Origin: JBCBZH01 sp039815415
GTDB lineage: Bacteria > Bacteroidota > Rhodothermia > Rhodothermales > Rubricoccaceae
Direction of reading: 5' to 3'
Length of the DNA stretch: 23,387 nt
Assembly (NCBI GenBank): GCA_039815415.1
Contig: JBCBZH010000031.1
Location: 1-23,387, forward strand
The first letter of the stretch is position 1. Each line of letters begins with the position of its first letter. Below are positions 1-8,233 of this stretch, in pieces. The position numbers and the translations under genes are program-made. The notes beneath the pieces were generated by a model that was given only the letters and a program-made list of their open reading frames with translations, was not told where the DNA came from and ran no database searches.

Positions 1-1826
1 CCATCGGGGTCCGGGTTGCTCGAGCTGAGGCCAACAGTTGTTGTACCCGAGGTGAGATCAAGGAACCAGGTGTAGGTGCTTCCCTCCGACAGTTCGGGGG
101 GAGACGAGAGCGCAACGGGGACAGAGGCGGTCCCACTTGCTCCATTGGTGTGGGACACCGCCCCAGATGCGATCTCCGTTCCTCCGGTACCGTCTCCCTC
201 GTACACGCGCAGCGTTGCCGTCCAGCTTGTGCCGGGCGAGGTGTTGTAGTAGATCGTCGGAGACACAGTGGTCAGAACGCCACGACAGGGAGCAACGAAG
301 CTTTGCCCGACTTCTACGCTCCCGCTGAAGAAGGTGTTGAAGGCCGACTGGTTGGCCGTCTGGCCACTCGTGCAGTTCCCAGCGCGGCGGGCGCTGCGAG
401 ACGCTGTCATGGCGTTGTTGATGGAGGCCTGCCACTCGAGGTTGCTCGCTCCACCGGCCGCCACGTTCGCGAGCTGAATCGTCGCGCTGGTGGTTCCGCC
501 CACTTGGACGGTGGTGCTGATCGAGGTGGTTGTGAGGTCCAATTCGGCAGGAGTGGACTCCGCTCGGAAGGCAGCGAGTGCGGTGGCTCGTTCCTCGTGA
601 ACGCGTGCGTTGTCTGCCGTTGTGGCGTTTCCTGTGGGCCCATCGTCTTCTGGGGATGTGGTGTCATCGTAGTCCACATCCGGGTTCGAGAGGTAGGGGA
701 TGATCTCGCAGAGGCTTCCCGTGCAGGCGTTGTTGTAGCCCATCACGGTTCCCCACTTTCCGACGTCATTGATGTACCCCTGGCCATAGGAATACGCGAT
801 GACACCACCGGTCGTAGGGTCGTGTCCTGAGCCGAAGTTGTGACCTACTTCGTGCGTGAACGTGGCCGCCCCGCACGACGCCGAGTTGGCGGAGAAGGCA
901 GACGTTGAGGACGAATTGACGTAGGCGATGCCGCAGAGGCCAAACGTGTTCGTGGCCGCGATGAGTGCAACGAGGTCAGCACCGTAGGCATCGCGCCAGA
1001 CGTGGACCTCGTCTGAGATGCCATCCGCTGTGCCTCTGATATTGGTGAGGTCGTCTTCCAGGTCGCCGGATGAGGCGAAGGGTGTCTCGTACGCTGCCAC
1101 GAGCCTCAGCTCGAGGTCTGGCAGCCCGGAGTTGTCGTAGGTCAGGTTGGAGTAGTCCACGAACGACTGCGCCAGCGCGACTGGGTCTGCAATGGCCGCA
1201 GTCACGTTGGTGGTGTAGGGCACGAGGACATCGACCGTTGCTGTGACGCGTCGAGCCCCGCTCCGCGGGGTGTGAGCCCCATGGGCATGGGCATGCGCTT
1301 CGGCTTCTCGTTCGAGCGTGATGCGCTCCTCGTTGGCTTCCACGAACGCGTCATAGCCATCGGGGTGGGTCTGGTACTCTGCCATCGATTTGCGCGCGAC
1401 GGCGTGCAGCCCGCCCGTCAGCGGTCGGACGGGATAGACGTAGCCCCCGGTGTGGATCTCGCCGGTGATCTGCCCGTCGCGCTCGACCAGAACGGCCCAG
1501 GCCGAAATACCAGAACCGGTTTCTGCGCGGCCGGCCCACGAAAGGTGACCTGTAGCGCGCGGTGTCGCCGAGATCGCCTCCAGCGTCACGGTCACGCCAG
1601 GAAGCGCCAGCTCGAGGGTCGCCTTGGCGTCGAGCTGGCGGACATCAGCCGTCACCAGATCGACGGCTTCGATGCCCAGCTCGCTTTCGAGGGCGCGCAG
1701 GTAGTGGGACTGCTGGGGCGCGAGCGCGAGGCGCTGTGTGCCGTTGACCGGAGTGAAGAGGGGCGTTTGTGCGAGGGCTGGAGCCGCGCAGAGAACCGCG
1801 AGCGCGGCGGCGAGAAGAGCACGCAT
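1..1826 (-). CDS. Secreted metzincin-type zinc metalloprotease (reprolysin-like), 3' end cut by window edge
   Basis: This is a secreted zinc endopeptidase of the M12B/reprolysin-like kind. The frame is open from the ATG at 1826 to base 1, giving at least 608 residues. Residues 1-19 form a signal peptide ending in ALA. Residues 20 to about 185 look like the prodomain of bacterial reprolysins. A His-rich patch (AHAHAHGAH) follows before the catalytic domain. The zinc signature HEVGHNFGSGHD occupies residues 325-336, with zinc ligands H325, H329 and H335 and catalytic E326; the Met-turn is M362 in GTVMGY. From about residue 415 the chain becomes Ser/Thr-rich beta-sandwich-like sequence, probably Ig-like or adhesion modules. 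Its C-terminus, where a T9SS signal might lie, is outside the window. It is divergent from acnA. No Shine-Dalgarno sequence is visible. Two CGCCAGCTCG copies (1605, 1631) lie in the prodomain. Family confidence is high; substrate is unknown. Confidence 0.88.
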   Translation of the reverse strand, partial: MRALLAAALAVLCAAPALAQTPLFTPVNGTQRLALAPQQSHYLRALESELGIEAVDLVTADVRQLDAKATLELALPGVTVTLEAISATPRATGHLSWAGRAETGSGISAWAVLVERDGQITGEIHTGGYVYPVRPLTGGLHAVARKSMAEYQTHPDGYDAFVEANEERITLEREAEAHAHAHGAHTPRSGARRVTATVDVLVPYTTNVTAAIADPVALAQSFVDYSNLTYDNSGLPDLELRLVAAYETPFASSGDLEDDLTNIRGTADGISDEVHVWRDAYGADLVALIAATNTFGLCGIAYVNSSSTSAFSANSASCGAATFTHEVGHNFGSGHDPTTGGVIAYSYGQGYINDVGKWGTVMGYNNACTGSLCEIIPYLSNPDVDYDDTTSPEDDGPTGNATTADNARVHEERATALAAFRAESTPAELDLTTTSISTTVQVGGTTSATIQLANVAAGGASNLEWQASINNAMTASRSARRAGNCTSGQTANQSAFNTFFSGSVEVGQSFVAPCRGVLTTVSPTIYYNTSPGTSWTATLRVYEGDGTGGTEIASGAVSHTNGASGTASVPVALSSPPELSEGSTYTWFLDLTSGTTTVGLSSSNPDPD

Positions 1827-2055
1827 CGGAAGAGGAGGGAGAGGGAGAAGGGGCATCGTGACCAGTGGATGGGGCACGAGCACGCGCAAGAACGACATGC
1901 TTGCGTCGTGCTGAGAGAATAGGGGCGGTTGGCCCTGAGTCCTACCACACCGGTCAGATGGAAATCGGCCTGGCCTTCATCCGCATTAAGGCACTCCACA
2001 CAGGCTCCCGCGTATTCTCCTATACGGTTCCCCACTCAGCGCTCTTTCCTCAGAC
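1827..2055. promoter_or_regulatory. Divergent intergenic region between the metalloprotease and acnA
   Basis: These 229 bases must hold the promoters of two divergent genes. No convincing box can be assigned. AT-richer stretches lie at 1986-1991 (TTAAGG) and 2013-2026 (TATTCT, then TATACG), but spacing does not fit sigma70 (21 or 29 bases) and the Bacteroidota TAnnTTTG form is absent. There is no Shine-Dalgarno sequence before either start. ORFs crossing this region are out of frame with anything recognisable. Confidence 0.3.
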
Positions 2056-4773
2056 ATGGCCTCCGACTCCTTCGGCGCACGCGACACCCTCCAGACCTCA
2101 ACCGGCGCGGTCACTCTCTACCGTCTCGATGCTCTCCGCGACGAGTACCCTGGCATCGACCGGATGCCATTCTCGATTAAGGTGCTTCTCGAGAACGCGT
2201 TGCGGCAGTCGGCCCTGAACGGCCCCGTGGGCGAGGACGATGTGCGCAACCTCGCCAGCTACGATCCCGCCAGCCCGGCGGAAGTCGAGATTCCGTTTAC
2301 GCCAGCTCGCGTGCTGCTGCAGGACTTTACCGGCGTCCCGGCGGTCGTGGACCTCGCCGCGCTCCGCAGCGCGATGGCTCGCAACGGCGGCGACCCCGAG
2401 GCCATCAACCCGCGCGTGCCCGTCGATCTGGTGATCGATCATTCGGTGCAGGTGGACAGCTTCGCGCTGCCCCAGGCCTTCCAGATCAACGCCGACATCG
2501 AGTTCCAGCGCAACCAGGAGCGCTACGAGTTCCTCCGCTGGGGCTCCAAGGCGTTCGACAACTTCTCCGTCGTTCCGCCCGAGCGCGGCATCTGTCACCA
2601 GGTCAACCTGGAGTATATCGCCAAGGGCGTCTGGACAACCGAGGGGGACGACGGCCTGCCGGTGGCGTACCCGGACACGCTGGTTGGCACCGACTCGCAC
2701 ACGACGATGATCAACGGCCTCGGTGTCCTCGGCTGGGGCGTGGGCGGCATTGAGGCCGAGGCGGCCATGCTGGGGCAGCCCATCTACATGCTGATGCCCA
2801 AGGTGGTTGGCTTCAAGCTCTCCGGCCAGCTCCGTGAGGGCGTGACAGCGACCGACCTCACACTGACCGTTACGCAGATGCTCCGCGCGCATGGCGTCGT
2901 GGGCAAGTTTGTCGAGTTTTACGGCACGGGCCTCAGTTCGATGAGCCTGCCGGACCGCGCGACCATCGCCAACATGGCGCCGGAGTACGGCGCCACGATG
3001 GGCTTCTTTCCCATTGATGCCGAGACGCTGGACTACCTCCGTCGCACCGCGCGCGACGAGGCGACCATCGAGCTGGTGGAGAACTACTGCAAGGCCCAGG
3101 GCCTCTTCCGCACCGACGACACGCCGGACCCTGAGTTCCAGGCCACTCTCGAGCTGGATCTCGCCGACGTAGAGCCGTCCATGTCCGGCCCGAAGCGCCC
3201 GCAGGACCGCATCACGCTCCCGAACATCCAGCGCGAGTTCCGCGAGAGCCTGAAGCGCCCCGCCAGCCCGCAGGGCTTTGGCTTAAGCGACGACCAGCTC
3301 GACAGCACCGGCCGCTACGTCGACGATGCAGGCAACGAGCTGGACCTCAAGCACGGCGATGTGACCATTGCCGCCATCACGAGCTGCACCAACACCTCCA
3401 ACCCGAGCGTGATGCTTGCCGCCGGGCTGCTTGCCAAGAAGGCCGTCGAGCGTGGCATGACGGTCAAGCCCTACGTCAAGACCAGCCTCGCGCCGGGATC
3501 CCGTGTGGTGACGGCCTACCTCGAGAAGGCGGGCCTCCAAGACTCCCTCGACGCGCTCGGCTACCACCTCGTCGGCTACGGCTGCACCACGTGCATCGGC
3601 AACTCGGGGCCGCTCCCGGAGCCCGTGCAGAACGCCATCGTGGAGGGCGACCTGATCGTGGCTGGTGTGCTCTCGGGCAACCGCAACTTCGAGGGGCGCA
3701 TCCACTCCCACGTGAAGGCCAACTACCTCGCCAGCCCGCCGCTGGTCGTCGCCTACGCGCTGGCGGGCACCGTGGACATCGACCTCCAGAACGACGTCAT
3801 CGGCCAGGACCAGGATGGAAACGATGTGTACCTGAAGGACCTCTGGCCCAGCCAGCAGGAGATCCAGGACGCCACCGCGATGGCGGTGACGCCGGAGCAG
3901 TTCGACGAGCTGTACGACGGCATCGAGGACTCGAACCCGCGTTGGAACGCCATCGAGACAGGCGAGGGGGCGGTCTACGAGTGGAGCGAGGCGAGCACCT
4001 ACATCCAGGAGCCGCCGTTCTTCATGGACGTGACGTCCGACGTGCCCGCCATCCAGCCGATCCACGGCGCCAAGACGCTCGTGAAGGCCGGCGACTCCAC
4101 CACCACAGACCACATCTCGCCCGCTGGAGCCATTCCGAAGTCCGAGCCCGCAGGTCAGTACCTGCAGGACCGCGGCGTGGAGCCGAAGGACTTCAACTCA
4201 TTCGGCTCGCGGCGTGGCAACGACCGTGTGATGACACGTGGCACGTTTGGCAACATTCGCCTCCGCAACCAGATGGCGCCCGGAACCGAGGGAGGCTGGA
4301 CCCTGAAGGACGGCGAGCAGATGTACATCTACGACGCCGCCCAGCAGTACCTGGCTGAGGGCACGCCGACTGTCGTGTTCGCAGGCAACGACTACGGCAT
4401 GGGCTCCTCGCGCGACTGGGCGGCCAAGGGCACGCTGTTGCTTGGCATCAAGGCGGTCGTGGCGCAGAGCTTCGAGCGCATCCACCGCTCGAACCTCGTC
4501 GGGATGGGCGTGCTACCGCTCACGTTCAAGGCTGGAGAGAGCCTGGATACGCACGGGCTGACGGGCTCGGAGACGTTCGACATTCCGGTGGAGGACGACG
4601 TACGGCCCGGCCAAGCGCTCACAGTGACAGCCACCAAGGCTGACGGTTCGCAGGTGACGTTCGACGTGCGGGTGGCGCTCAATACGCCCATTGAGGTGGA
4701 GTACTACCGCCACGGCGGCATCCTCAACTACGTCCTCCGCGACTTCCTCAACAACGAGCTGGCGATGGCGTAG
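2056..4773 (+). CDS. acnA: Aconitate hydratase AcnA
   Basis: Aconitase interconverts citrate and isocitrate through cis-aconitate in the TCA cycle, using a cytoplasmic [4Fe-4S] enzyme. The 905-residue product has the length and layout of bacterial AcnA/IRP-type aconitases. The cluster ligands are C444 (in SCTNTS), C510 and C513 (in GCTTCIG), an offset of nine from E. coli AcnA. Other family blocks are DSHTTMINGLG, SGNRNFEGR, GDSTTTDHISPAG, and the swivel-domain segments NSFGSRRGNDRVM and GNDYGMGSSRDWAAKG. The ATG at 2056 is the first in frame with the family N-terminus. The gene stands alone on its strand with a strong hairpin 17 bases after the stop. The uptake-like 10-mer is nearly absent from the body (2300 only) and reappears in the last codons (4755, ELA). 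Confidence 0.98.
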   Translation: MASDSFGARDTLQTSTGAVTLYRLDALRDEYPGIDRMPFSIKVLLENALRQSALNGPVGEDDVRNLASYDPASPAEVEIPFTPARVLLQDFTGVPAVVDLAALRSAMARNGGDPEAINPRVPVDLVIDHSVQVDSFALPQAFQINADIEFQRNQERYEFLRWGSKAFDNFSVVPPERGICHQVNLEYIAKGVWTTEGDDGLPVAYPDTLVGTDSHTTMINGLGVLGWGVGGIEAEAAMLGQPIYMLMPKVVGFKLSGQLREGVTATDLTLTVTQMLRAHGVVGKFVEFYGTGLSSMSLPDRATIANMAPEYGATMGFFPIDAETLDYLRRTARDEATIELVENYCKAQGLFRTDDTPDPEFQATLELDLADVEPSMSGPKRPQDRITLPNIQREFRESLKRPASPQGFGLSDDQLDSTGRYVDDAGNELDLKHGDVTIAAITSCTNTSNPSVMLAAGLLAKKAVERGMTVKPYVKTSLAPGSRVVTAYLEKAGLQDSLDALGYHLVGYGCTTCIGNSGPLPEPVQNAIVEGDLIVAGVLSGNRNFEGRIHSHVKANYLASPPLVVAYALAGTVDIDLQNDVIGQDQDGNDVYLKDLWPSQQEIQDATAMAVTPEQFDELYDGIEDSNPRWNAIETGEGAVYEWSEASTYIQEPPFFMDVTSDVPAIQPIHGAKTLVKAGDSTTTDHISPAGAIPKSEPAGQYLQDRGVEPKDFNSFGSRRGNDRVMTRGTFGNIRLRNQMAPGTEGGWTLKDGEQMYIYDAAQQYLAEGTPTVVFAGNDYGMGSSRDWAAKGTLLLGIKAVVAQSFERIHRSNLVGMGVLPLTFKAGESLDTHGLTGSETFDIPVEDDVRPGQALTVTATKADGSQVTFDVRVALNTPIEVEYYRHGGILNYVLRDFLNNELAMA

Positions 4774-4789
4774 TCGCCGCGCATTTTCG

Positions 4790-4816
4790 CCAGCTCGAGG
4801 GCGCGTCTCGAGCTGG
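4790..4816 (+). terminator. Perfect 10-bp hairpin after acnA built from two copies of the iterated motif
   Basis: CCAGCTCGAG (4790-4799) and CTCGAGCTGG (4807-4816) are exact inverted repeats around a 7-base loop, 17 bases after the acnA stop. The left arm belongs to an exact CGCCAGCTCG copy (4788-4797); the right arm is a one-mismatch copy (CACCAGCTCG when reversed). No U-tract follows, so intrinsic termination is likely but unproven. The arrangement matches the uptake-sequence-as-terminator habit of Neisseria and Haemophilus. Confidence 0.55.
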
Positions 4817-4877
4817 TGGGAACAGGGAGCCCGGCGCAGAGCAGGACGTAGACCCGTCCCGCCTGCCCTGCCCGCCA

Positions 4878-5375
4878 ATGCTGCGCCCCACTCCTGATCC
4901 CGTCCGCCCCGGACAGACCTCCGTCTGGGACCATCCCCGTCCACCCGCTCTCGAGCCCGTTGGCGAGCGCGTCCGCGTGGAGTTCGGCGGCCGCGTGATC
5001 GCGGAGTCGGACGAGGCCCTCCAGATCCTCGAGACCAGCCATCCGCCGACGGTCTACATCCCACCGGCCGACGTCGAGCTGGCGAGCCTCGTGCAGTCGG
5101 CCAAGCAGTCGGGGTGCGAGTGGAAAGGCTACGCCGTGTACTATGACATTGAGGTGGGAGAGGAGCGTTCCGTGGATGCTGCATGGAGCTACCCGAGTCC
5201 GCGCGAACAGTACGCAGCTCTCAAAGACCACGTCGCGTTTTACCCTGGCCGGGTCGGGGCGTGCTTCATCGGAGACGAGCGGGTGACACCCCAACCGGGC
5301 GGCTTCTACGGCGGGTGGATCACGTCGCGGGTGGCCGGGCCCTTCAAAGGAATCCCGGGCTCGATGGGCTGGTGA
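4878..5375 (+). CDS. DUF427 domain protein
   Basis: A 165-residue protein of the DUF427 (PF04248) family, small soluble cytoplasmic proteins of unknown biochemical function. The family blocks are all present in order: RPGQTSVWDHPRPPALEP near the N-terminus, RVRVEFGGRVIAES, ALQILETSHPPTVYIPP, GYAVYYDI, AAWSYPSP, and LKDHVAFYPG. The fold is a compact beta-barrel. The start at 4878 fits the family N-terminus. It lies 104 bases after acnA behind a hairpin, so it is probably a separate unit, and it converges on the SUMF1-like gene. One motif copy (5075) is read as VELAS. Family call is confident; no function can be assigned. Confidence 0.88.
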   Translation: MLRPTPDPVRPGQTSVWDHPRPPALEPVGERVRVEFGGRVIAESDEALQILETSHPPTVYIPPADVELASLVQSAKQSGCEWKGYAVYYDIEVGEERSVDAAWSYPSPREQYAALKDHVAFYPGRVGACFIGDERVTPQPGGFYGGWITSRVAGPFKGIPGSMGW

Positions 5376-5439
5376 TGCCCACCGAGACCGAGGGCGGCGG
5401 CTGGCGCGTCAGTTCGATCCTGAGCGTGGCGGGGCGGAC

Positions 5440-6969
5440 CTATGGGGCCGTCCGCACGGCCCGGAAGCCCATCGCCAACTCGCGGTAGAAGCTCGCATAG
5501 GCGCCGAACGAACGCCGCGCGATGGAGAGGTAGGCCGGGTTGAAGGCGAACGAGCCCCCCCGAAGACCGAGGCCCTCGGCGTCCATGCCGGGCCAGTCCG
5601 AGTTGGTGGCCCGGCCGGCATAGCTCAACTGGCCGTCACCGTGCGAGCCTTCGAACTTGCGGCCTATGGAGTGCGAAGCGCTGACGACGCGCTCGAACAG
5701 GCTCCCGCTCAGCTCTGTCGCCCCGTAGTACCCAGCGCCAGCTCGTTCGCGGTCTCCGTCGGCGGTCGTCTCGAAGATGCCGACGCGCAGGGGACCGAAG
5801 CCCTCATCGCCTCCGGTGAAGTGGACGCCGTAGCCGAGGGCCCAATCGGCGCCGACGGGGGTATAGTTGGCGTTCCCTGAGAGGGTCTCGAGCCCGTCCT
5901 CGGCCTCGACGAGGAATCCGGCATAGGTGAGCGAGTCGCCATGCGAAATGGCCGTCGACCCCCAGGCGTACTCGCCGCTCACCGGTTCCTCCTGGCCTCG
6001 GGCCAGCTTCTCGTACTCCAGCTCTGTCATCGGACGCAGGCCCGCCCAGTCGGCCCAGGCAGCGCCATCATCCCAGCTCAGGTAGTTGCATGCCCGGTCC
6101 GGGCGGGCCGCCACGTACACGTCCCCCACGAGCGCGATAGTGCCGCGACCTCGCCGGGCGTAGTTGCGGGCGCCGTGGATGGCACGGTTCGCCGTCTGCT
6201 GACGATCAAGGTGGTTGAGGAAGTCCGCGTACTGCCCCTGTGTGAGTTCGTACTTCATCGCGTAGAAGGCCCGGTGTCCCTTGGGGAACGCATCTGGGAT
6301 CGGTCCGACGTTGTCGCCCTCGCCGTCGTATTGCGAGTCGGCGTAGCACAGTGAGCCGGGCCCATCACACACACGGATGGCCGCTTCGCTCTGCACCCGG
6401 TAGGGGCCAGATGCCCCGTTGGCCCCCTGTTGATAGAAGGCCCCGAAGAGGTCCCAGCGGCCGTCAGGGCCTTCCGGTGGTGTCGCGGAGGCTTCCGGGT
6501 CGCCCAGCCAGTACGCGCCTTCTGACGCCAGGACCACCTCGACCCCAAAGGCCTGCACTTGCAAGTCGGCGCCTTCGGGCGGGGAGGCGAGGGCAAACTG
6601 AATGCGCCAGTGGTTGGAGCCGCGATCCGAAGGCGCATCCCGGTAGACAAAGACCCCGAGGCTGTCCTCAGAGACATCCAGCGTGGCTCCTGGGCCTCCG
6701 TAGCGGTTCTCGACGACCTGGTGGCCGGTGGGCAGGAGTCGAAGGGAGGACCAGCCCGAATGACCCGTCCGTGCCTTCAGGAACACCCACGCGGCATCCC
6801 ACGACGTGTTGGTGCGCCACGACTGGTCCCAGCGAAGCGTCACATCTGCGAACACGCGAGGCCCTTCACGGTGGACCTCCGACTCGATGATCTGCAGCCC
6901 ACTGGCGGCTGCTGGAACCGCATGGGTGGCAAGACCGACCAGGAGAAGGCAGAGGGAGGTGAGACGCAT
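5440..6969 (-). CDS. Secreted SUMF1/FGE-fold protein lacking the active-site cysteines
   Basis: A 509-residue exported protein. Residues 1-22 are a signal peptide (SLCLLLVGLATHAVPAAA). Residues 23 to about 225 form a beta-rich domain I do not recognise. Residues about 226-509 are an FGE-sulfatase (PF03781) domain with MKYELTQGQYADFL, YLSWDDGAAWADWAGLRPMTELEYEKLARG, YYGATELSGSLFERVV, a C-terminal RGGSF (470-474), and GFRAVR at the end. Where true formylglycine-generating enzymes have two copper-binding cysteines after RGGS, this chain has FAFNPAYLSIARRSFGAY with none. It therefore probably does not make formylglycine and may be a C-type-lectin-like binding module. The ATG at 6969 is preferred over an upstream in-frame ATG at 7092, because it starts the signal peptide directly. 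Confidence 0.85.
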   Translation of the reverse strand: MRLTSLCLLLVGLATHAVPAAASGLQIIESEVHREGPRVFADVTLRWDQSWRTNTSWDAAWVFLKARTGHSGWSSLRLLPTGHQVVENRYGGPGATLDVSEDSLGVFVYRDAPSDRGSNHWRIQFALASPPEGADLQVQAFGVEVVLASEGAYWLGDPEASATPPEGPDGRWDLFGAFYQQGANGASGPYRVQSEAAIRVCDGPGSLCYADSQYDGEGDNVGPIPDAFPKGHRAFYAMKYELTQGQYADFLNHLDRQQTANRAIHGARNYARRGRGTIALVGDVYVAARPDRACNYLSWDDGAAWADWAGLRPMTELEYEKLARGQEEPVSGEYAWGSTAISHGDSLTYAGFLVEAEDGLETLSGNANYTPVGADWALGYGVHFTGGDEGFGPLRVGIFETTADGDRERAGAGYYGATELSGSLFERVVSASHSIGRKFEGSHGDGQLSYAGRATNSDWPGMDAEGLGLRGGSFAFNPAYLSIARRSFGAYASFYRELAMGFRAVRTAP

Positions 6970-7123
6970 GAGGCCGAGGAGGAAGGGTCCCACAGAGTAT
7001 CGAGGAATTCTGGATCCTGTGCCTCGAAAGCGGTCAGCGGCGGAACACGGGCGACAGACGGCGGCATCCTGCCGGGGGGAGGCATGACGCACGAGGGACA
7101 GTCGCCATCGCTAGCGTGCCGTC

Positions 7124-8233
7124 ATGCACAGTCGCTCTCTCCATGTGTTCGTCGGCGTTGCCGACTCCGACGCGCTGGCGTTTTCTATCGACCGCCCGCT
7201 CGTCAAGGCCGCGCTGCTCTACGGCGACGCTGTGACGCTCGCCAGCCCGGCGGCCAGCCTCATCGCCCGTGTGCTTCACACGCCTCCAGAGGGCGCCCTC
7301 GAGACCCTCATCGCGCTGGCGGAGGACTTCGACCTCGGCGACGGGCCGCGCCAGCTCGCGGCAGCTCGTGCTACGCTCGTCACGGAACCGGAGGCGCCCT
7401 ACCGGGCTGAGCGCATCGAGCGACTGGACCGGATCGCCCGAGACTGGTGGGAGCAGGTGCGCGGTGCTCTTCACGCGCGGCTGCAGGCCGGAGGCCACGG
7501 CGAGCTGGTGGCGGCCGCTCGGACGGGAATCATTCGCCTCGACCCACTCGACATCGGTGCGCTCGCGTCGCCGTCGGACTTTGCGCCGGTCGCATCGGAC
7601 GCGTACGCCGGGCGCATCGACACGGCCCTGGCAGGATTGTCGGTGCCCTTGCTCGACGGCGCGACGATGGACCTGCTTCGCCAGCGCGCCTCTGGAGTCG
7701 CGGAGCCGGTCGCCAGCTCGAACGGCCCGCGAGGACGTGAGGGCGGGATGGTGGCGGACTGGCTTCCACGCCTGCCGCTGTTCGAGGCGGCAAGCATCGA
7801 GGAAATCCTCGACATTCGGCGCGAGCTGGCGGCACACATCGCCCGGTTCCGGGCCGCCGTGATCGAGTTCGCGGATGCCGTGCAGCCTGCCGTCTGGGAC
7901 GACGGCTTTCCGCATGAGGCCGAGCGGCTCTACCGCCGTGAGGTGGCCCCGACGGTGGCCGACATCGCAGATGCCATCGCCGCGACCGGGCCGCTCCGGG
8001 CGCTTGTCTCGCGCTACGCCGACCGCCCCGGCCTGCTCACGCCGTTCGTCCCGGCGCTGGCGGTTGGGCTGGCTGAGGCGTCTGCCGGAATCGAACTCGG
8101 CGCTCTCGGGCTGGCAAGCGGTTTCCTCGCTGCCAACGCCGCTCATGCGTGGTGGCTGGACCGTGACGCCCGGCGCGAGATCGAGGGCCACCAGTTGTTC
8201 TTCTACTACGCTGCAGGCAAGCGTCTACAGTGA
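7124..8233 (+). CDS. Conserved-looking protein of unknown function (369 residues)
   Basis: I do not recognise this protein. It has no signal peptide and no visible cysteine, and is mostly predicted helix. An N-terminal stretch (FSIDRPLVKAALLYGDAVTL, about 20-39) resembles uncharacterised proteins that begin with a coloured 'controls one target' layout, but this is weak. A central segment (LPLFEAASIEEILDIRREL, 217-235) precedes a long amphipathic helix. A hydrophobic Ala/Leu/Gly-rich segment at about 309-342 may be a buried helix or a membrane-associated stretch. The gene diverges from the SUMF1-like gene and its 3' end overlaps gluQ by 9 bases on the opposite strand. It carries three motif copies: 7349 (RQLA), 7711 (VASSN) and 7822 (RELAA). 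GC-rich codon use like its neighbours supports a real gene. Confidence 0.75.
   Translation: MHSRSLHVFVGVADSDALAFSIDRPLVKAALLYGDAVTLASPAASLIARVLHTPPEGALETLIALAEDFDLGDGPRQLAAARATLVTEPEAPYRAERIERLDRIARDWWEQVRGALHARLQAGGHGELVAAARTGIIRLDPLDIGALASPSDFAPVASDAYAGRIDTALAGLSVPLLDGATMDLLRQRASGVAEPVASSNGPRGREGGMVADWLPRLPLFEAASIEEILDIRRELAAHIARFRAAVIEFADAVQPAVWDDGFPHEAERLYRREVAPTVADIADAIAATGPLRALVSRYADRPGLLTPFVPALAVGLAEASAGIELGALGLASGFLAANAAHAWWLDRDARREIEGHQLFFYYAAGKRLQ

Noticed and set aside
1256..1270. Perfect hairpin CCCCGC-TCC-GCGGGG
   Set aside because: It lies inside the metalloprotease coding region with no T-tract; probably chance in GC-rich DNA.
1272..1922. A 216-codon plus-strand open frame
   Set aside because: It is antisense to the metalloprotease prodomain, whose frame has a signal peptide and family features.
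2098..4113. Long minus-strand open frames within acnA
   Set aside because: They are rich in His, Arg and Val and match no domain; acnA on the other strand is certain.
7005..7017. Adjacent GAATTC and GGATCC sites suggesting a cloning scar
   Set aside because: The surrounding sequence is continuous with a natural intergenic region and no vector sequence is present.
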